Shown here: positions 6,659 to 8,024 of the stretch, in pieces
Numbering within the stretch: the first letter of the stretch is position 1
Layout of the letters: the number at the start of each line of letters is the position of its first letter
Assembly: GCA_004299665.1 (NCBI GenBank)
Contig: SCQZ01000473.1
Location: forward strand, 1 to 8,024
Direction: 5' to 3'
DNA length: 8,024 nucleotides
Origin: Jatrophihabitans sp.
GTDB lineage: Bacteria; Actinomycetota; Actinomycetes; Mycobacteriales; Jatrophihabitantaceae
Translations under genes and position numbers: made by a program
The notes under the pieces: generated by a model
What the model was told of the DNA's origin: nothing
Database searches by the model: none
Seen by the model: the letters and a program-made list of their open reading frames with translations, nothing else

Positions 6659-7942
6659 TCAGCGGGCCCGGACCTGCCGGCGCGGTTCGGAGAAGGCGAC
6701 CTTGACCATCAGCGACGGCTCGGTGCCGCCCCGGCGCTCGAAGACGCTCGCGTAGCACTCCCGCGCGCTCTCGTCGTCCGGGTCCGCCAGGAACGCCCAC
6801 TCGGCCAGGTGGCAGGCCAGCCGCAGGTCGTGGCCGGCCACCGCGTACGCGCGGTCCACCACGGCGCCGACGCCGCCGGCCAACTCGGCGACCTCGCGCG
6901 CCTGTGCGGCCGCCGGTGCCGGCAGCAGGTTCGCCGGCCGGCCGTCCCACCAGCCGCCGTAGCGGCGGATCACATTGCGGCAGATGAACTCGGGCCGGTC
7001 GTAGTTGGGCTGCAGCCGCGGGTGCCCCGCCAGGTGCGCGGGGATCCGCAGCGACTCCACGATCGCCTCCGGCAGCAGTCCGGCGTTGAGCCCGTCCAGC
7101 GTGTGGCGCACGATGTGGCGCAGGTAGGCGGCCATGGTGAGCAGTTCGTCGCGGATCGCCTCGGCGCCGTGCACGACCGCGCCGTGCCCGGTGATGACGC
7201 ACTCCGGCTCCAGGGCTGCCATCTGCTCGGCGGCGTCGGCCCACTCCTCGGCGTAGCGCTGCACCTTGCGCGGGTTGCCGGCGTTGGGCAGGTACCCGAC
7301 GACCAGGTCGCCCGCGGCAAGGACCCGGCGCCCGGGGGCCCACACCCAGGCGGCGTCGTCGGTCTCGCCCTTGGCGTGGCGCACCACGAACCGCTCGCCG
7401 CCGAGGCGCAGTTCGATGCTGTCGCGGAAGGTGACGTCGGGGACGACGAAGTCCTCCGGCGCGCTGGGCCAGGCGCGGCCGTTGGCGCCCGGCAGCTGGC
7501 CGTTGATCACGGCGTTCAGGCCGGCCGTCTTCGCGTAGCGGGCGTAGTGGCCCAGGATGTTCTCGTGGGCGACGACGGTCGGCCGCTCGCCCGCGTCGAG
7601 CAGGGACCACAACCCGTAGGCGTGGTCGGAGTGCGCGTGCGTGAACACCACGTAGCGCAGCGGCTTGTCGCTGCACCGGCGCACCGCGTCGCGCAGCGCG
7701 GGCCCGTCGCCGGCCGAGCCCGCGTCCACGAGCAGCAGCCCGTCCTCGGTCTCGAACAGCCCGACGTTCGCCATCCCGGGCTGGATCATCCAGGTGTGCG
7801 GCGCGACCTCGACGACCAGCGGCGGGTGCGGCGCCGGCACCTCGCGCGCGGCCACGTGCCGCACCTGCTCGCCCCCGATGTTGCCGAAGTTGCGCACCAT
7901 CAGCGCGAGCGTCGCGTCCGAATGGCGCTCGTCCTGCGGCAT
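6659..7942 (-). CDS. Metallo-beta-lactamase-fold hydrolase, alkyl-sulfatase-like, short form
   Basis: A 427-residue enzyme. The N-terminal part (about 40-270) is a metallo-beta-lactamase fold: the THAHSDH motif (101-107; His102, His104, Asp106, His107), then GETDD (192-196) with Glu193 where classic members have His, as in alkyl sulfatases, then AAGDLV (209-214) with Asp212, and TGHG (251-254) with His253. These would bind two zinc ions. Residues about 290-405 match the alkyl-sulfatase dimerization domain, notably RRYGGWWDGRPANLLPAP (326-343) and LACHLAEWAFLADPDDESARE (375-395). SdsA1/BDS1-type sulfatases, about 650 residues, continue into a C-terminal SCP2-like domain; this protein stops before it. 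No signal peptide is visible, so it should act in the cytosol. The ATG at 7942 is chosen because GGAAGGAA lies six bases upstream; a GTG at 7969 is open but has no such site. Sulfate-ester hydrolysis is an inference; another ester or thioester is possible. Confidence 0.88.
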   Translation of the reverse strand: MPQDERHSDATLALMVRNFGNIGGEQVRHVAAREVPAPHPPLVVEVAPHTWMIQPGMANVGLFETEDGLLLVDAGSAGDGPALRDAVRRCSDKPLRYVVFTHAHSDHAYGLWSLLDAGERPTVVAHENILGHYARYAKTAGLNAVINGQLPGANGRAWPSAPEDFVVPDVTFRDSIELRLGGERFVVRHAKGETDDAAWVWAPGRRVLAAGDLVVGYLPNAGNPRKVQRYAEEWADAAEQMAALEPECVITGHGAVVHGAEAIRDELLTMAAYLRHIVRHTLDGLNAGLLPEAIVESLRIPAHLAGHPRLQPNYDRPEFICRNVIRRYGGWWDGRPANLLPAPAAAQAREVAELAGGVGAVVDRAYAVAGHDLRLACHLAEWAFLADPDDESARECYASVFERRGGTEPSLMVKVAFSEPRRQVRAR

Positions 7943-7948
7943 GGGCCG

Positions 7949-7956
7949 TTCCTTCC
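7949..7956 (-). promoter_or_regulatory. Ribosome-binding site deciding the hydrolase start
   Basis: GGAAGGAA on the minus strand, six bases before the ATG at 7942. It supports that ATG over the upstream GTG at 7969. Confidence 0.75.
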
Positions 7957-7979
7957 GGGTGACGGGCACGATCAGGCGC

Positions 7980-8018
7980 CGGGTGACGCTGCGACATCGT
8001 GTGTCGCAGCGTCACCCG
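7980..8018. terminator. Perfect 17-bp inverted repeat upstream of the hydrolase gene
   Basis: Arms 7980-7996 (CGGGTGACGCTGCGACA) and 8002-8018 are exact reverse complements around a 5-base loop (TCGTG). There is no T tract on either side. The window ends six bases further on, so the neighbour is unseen. If that neighbour reads leftward this is probably its terminator; if it reads rightward the repeat may be a shared operator. Part of the arm, CCGGGTGACG, recurs as a direct repeat at 7955-7964, next to the hydrolase ribosome-binding site. Confidence 0.55.
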
Positions 8019-8024
8019 CCTGCC

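Noticed and set aside
6651..6674. Possible terminator overlapping the hydrolase stop (GGTCC / GGACC)
   Set aside because: Only five base pairs before mismatches; too weak in this base composition.
6189..8015. Minus-strand 608-codon open frame across the hydrolase and binding-protein genes
   Set aside because: It is in another frame, Arg-rich, and runs through two well-supported genes and the gap between them.

Overview
The window is very GC-rich (roughly 70% by eye), with actinobacterial-style codon use, GTG starts and long Arg/Ala/Gly-rich shadow frames on the opposite strand. It looks like chromosomal DNA of a high-GC Actinomycetota; I cannot name the genus from the sequence. All seven genes I support lie on the minus strand and read from the right edge of the window to the left. 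I see no RNA gene, CRISPR array, insertion sequence or plus-strand gene.

Layout in transcription order. The right edge (7957-8018) holds a perfect 17-bp inverted repeat plus an extra copy of part of its arm. A cytosolic metallo-beta-lactamase-fold hydrolase of the alkyl-sulfatase type follows (7942-6659). A 105-bp gap carries a dyad-like promoter/operator element and two short palindromes. Next is a lipoprotein solute-binding protein (6553-5144). A 158-bp gap then holds a terminator-like hairpin followed by a second copy of the dyad element. After it comes a tightly packed, translationally coupled run: a fused LivH-LivM permease (4985-2688), LivG ATPase (2691-1960), LivF ATPase (1960-1211), a small two-helix membrane protein of unknown function (1208-840) and an IclR-family regulator (843-7).

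Taken together this is a branched-chain-amino-acid-type (HAAT) ABC importer with its own lipoprotein receptor, a cytosolic hydrolase and a local regulator. The related 23-bp elements upstream of the binding-protein gene and the permease gene suggest that both units answer to the same transcription factor or share a promoter type, while the hairpin between them would let the binding protein be made in excess. The substrate cannot be read from the sequence. HAAT-family importers in actinobacteria handle many amides, amino acids and small organic acids, and the adjacent alkyl-sulfatase-like hydrolase hints at, but does not prove, an ester such as a sulfate ester. The least explained parts are the shared dyad element, the unknown membrane protein inside the operon, the extra C-terminal membrane region of the permease fusion, and the short, apparently cytosolic sulfatase-like enzyme.
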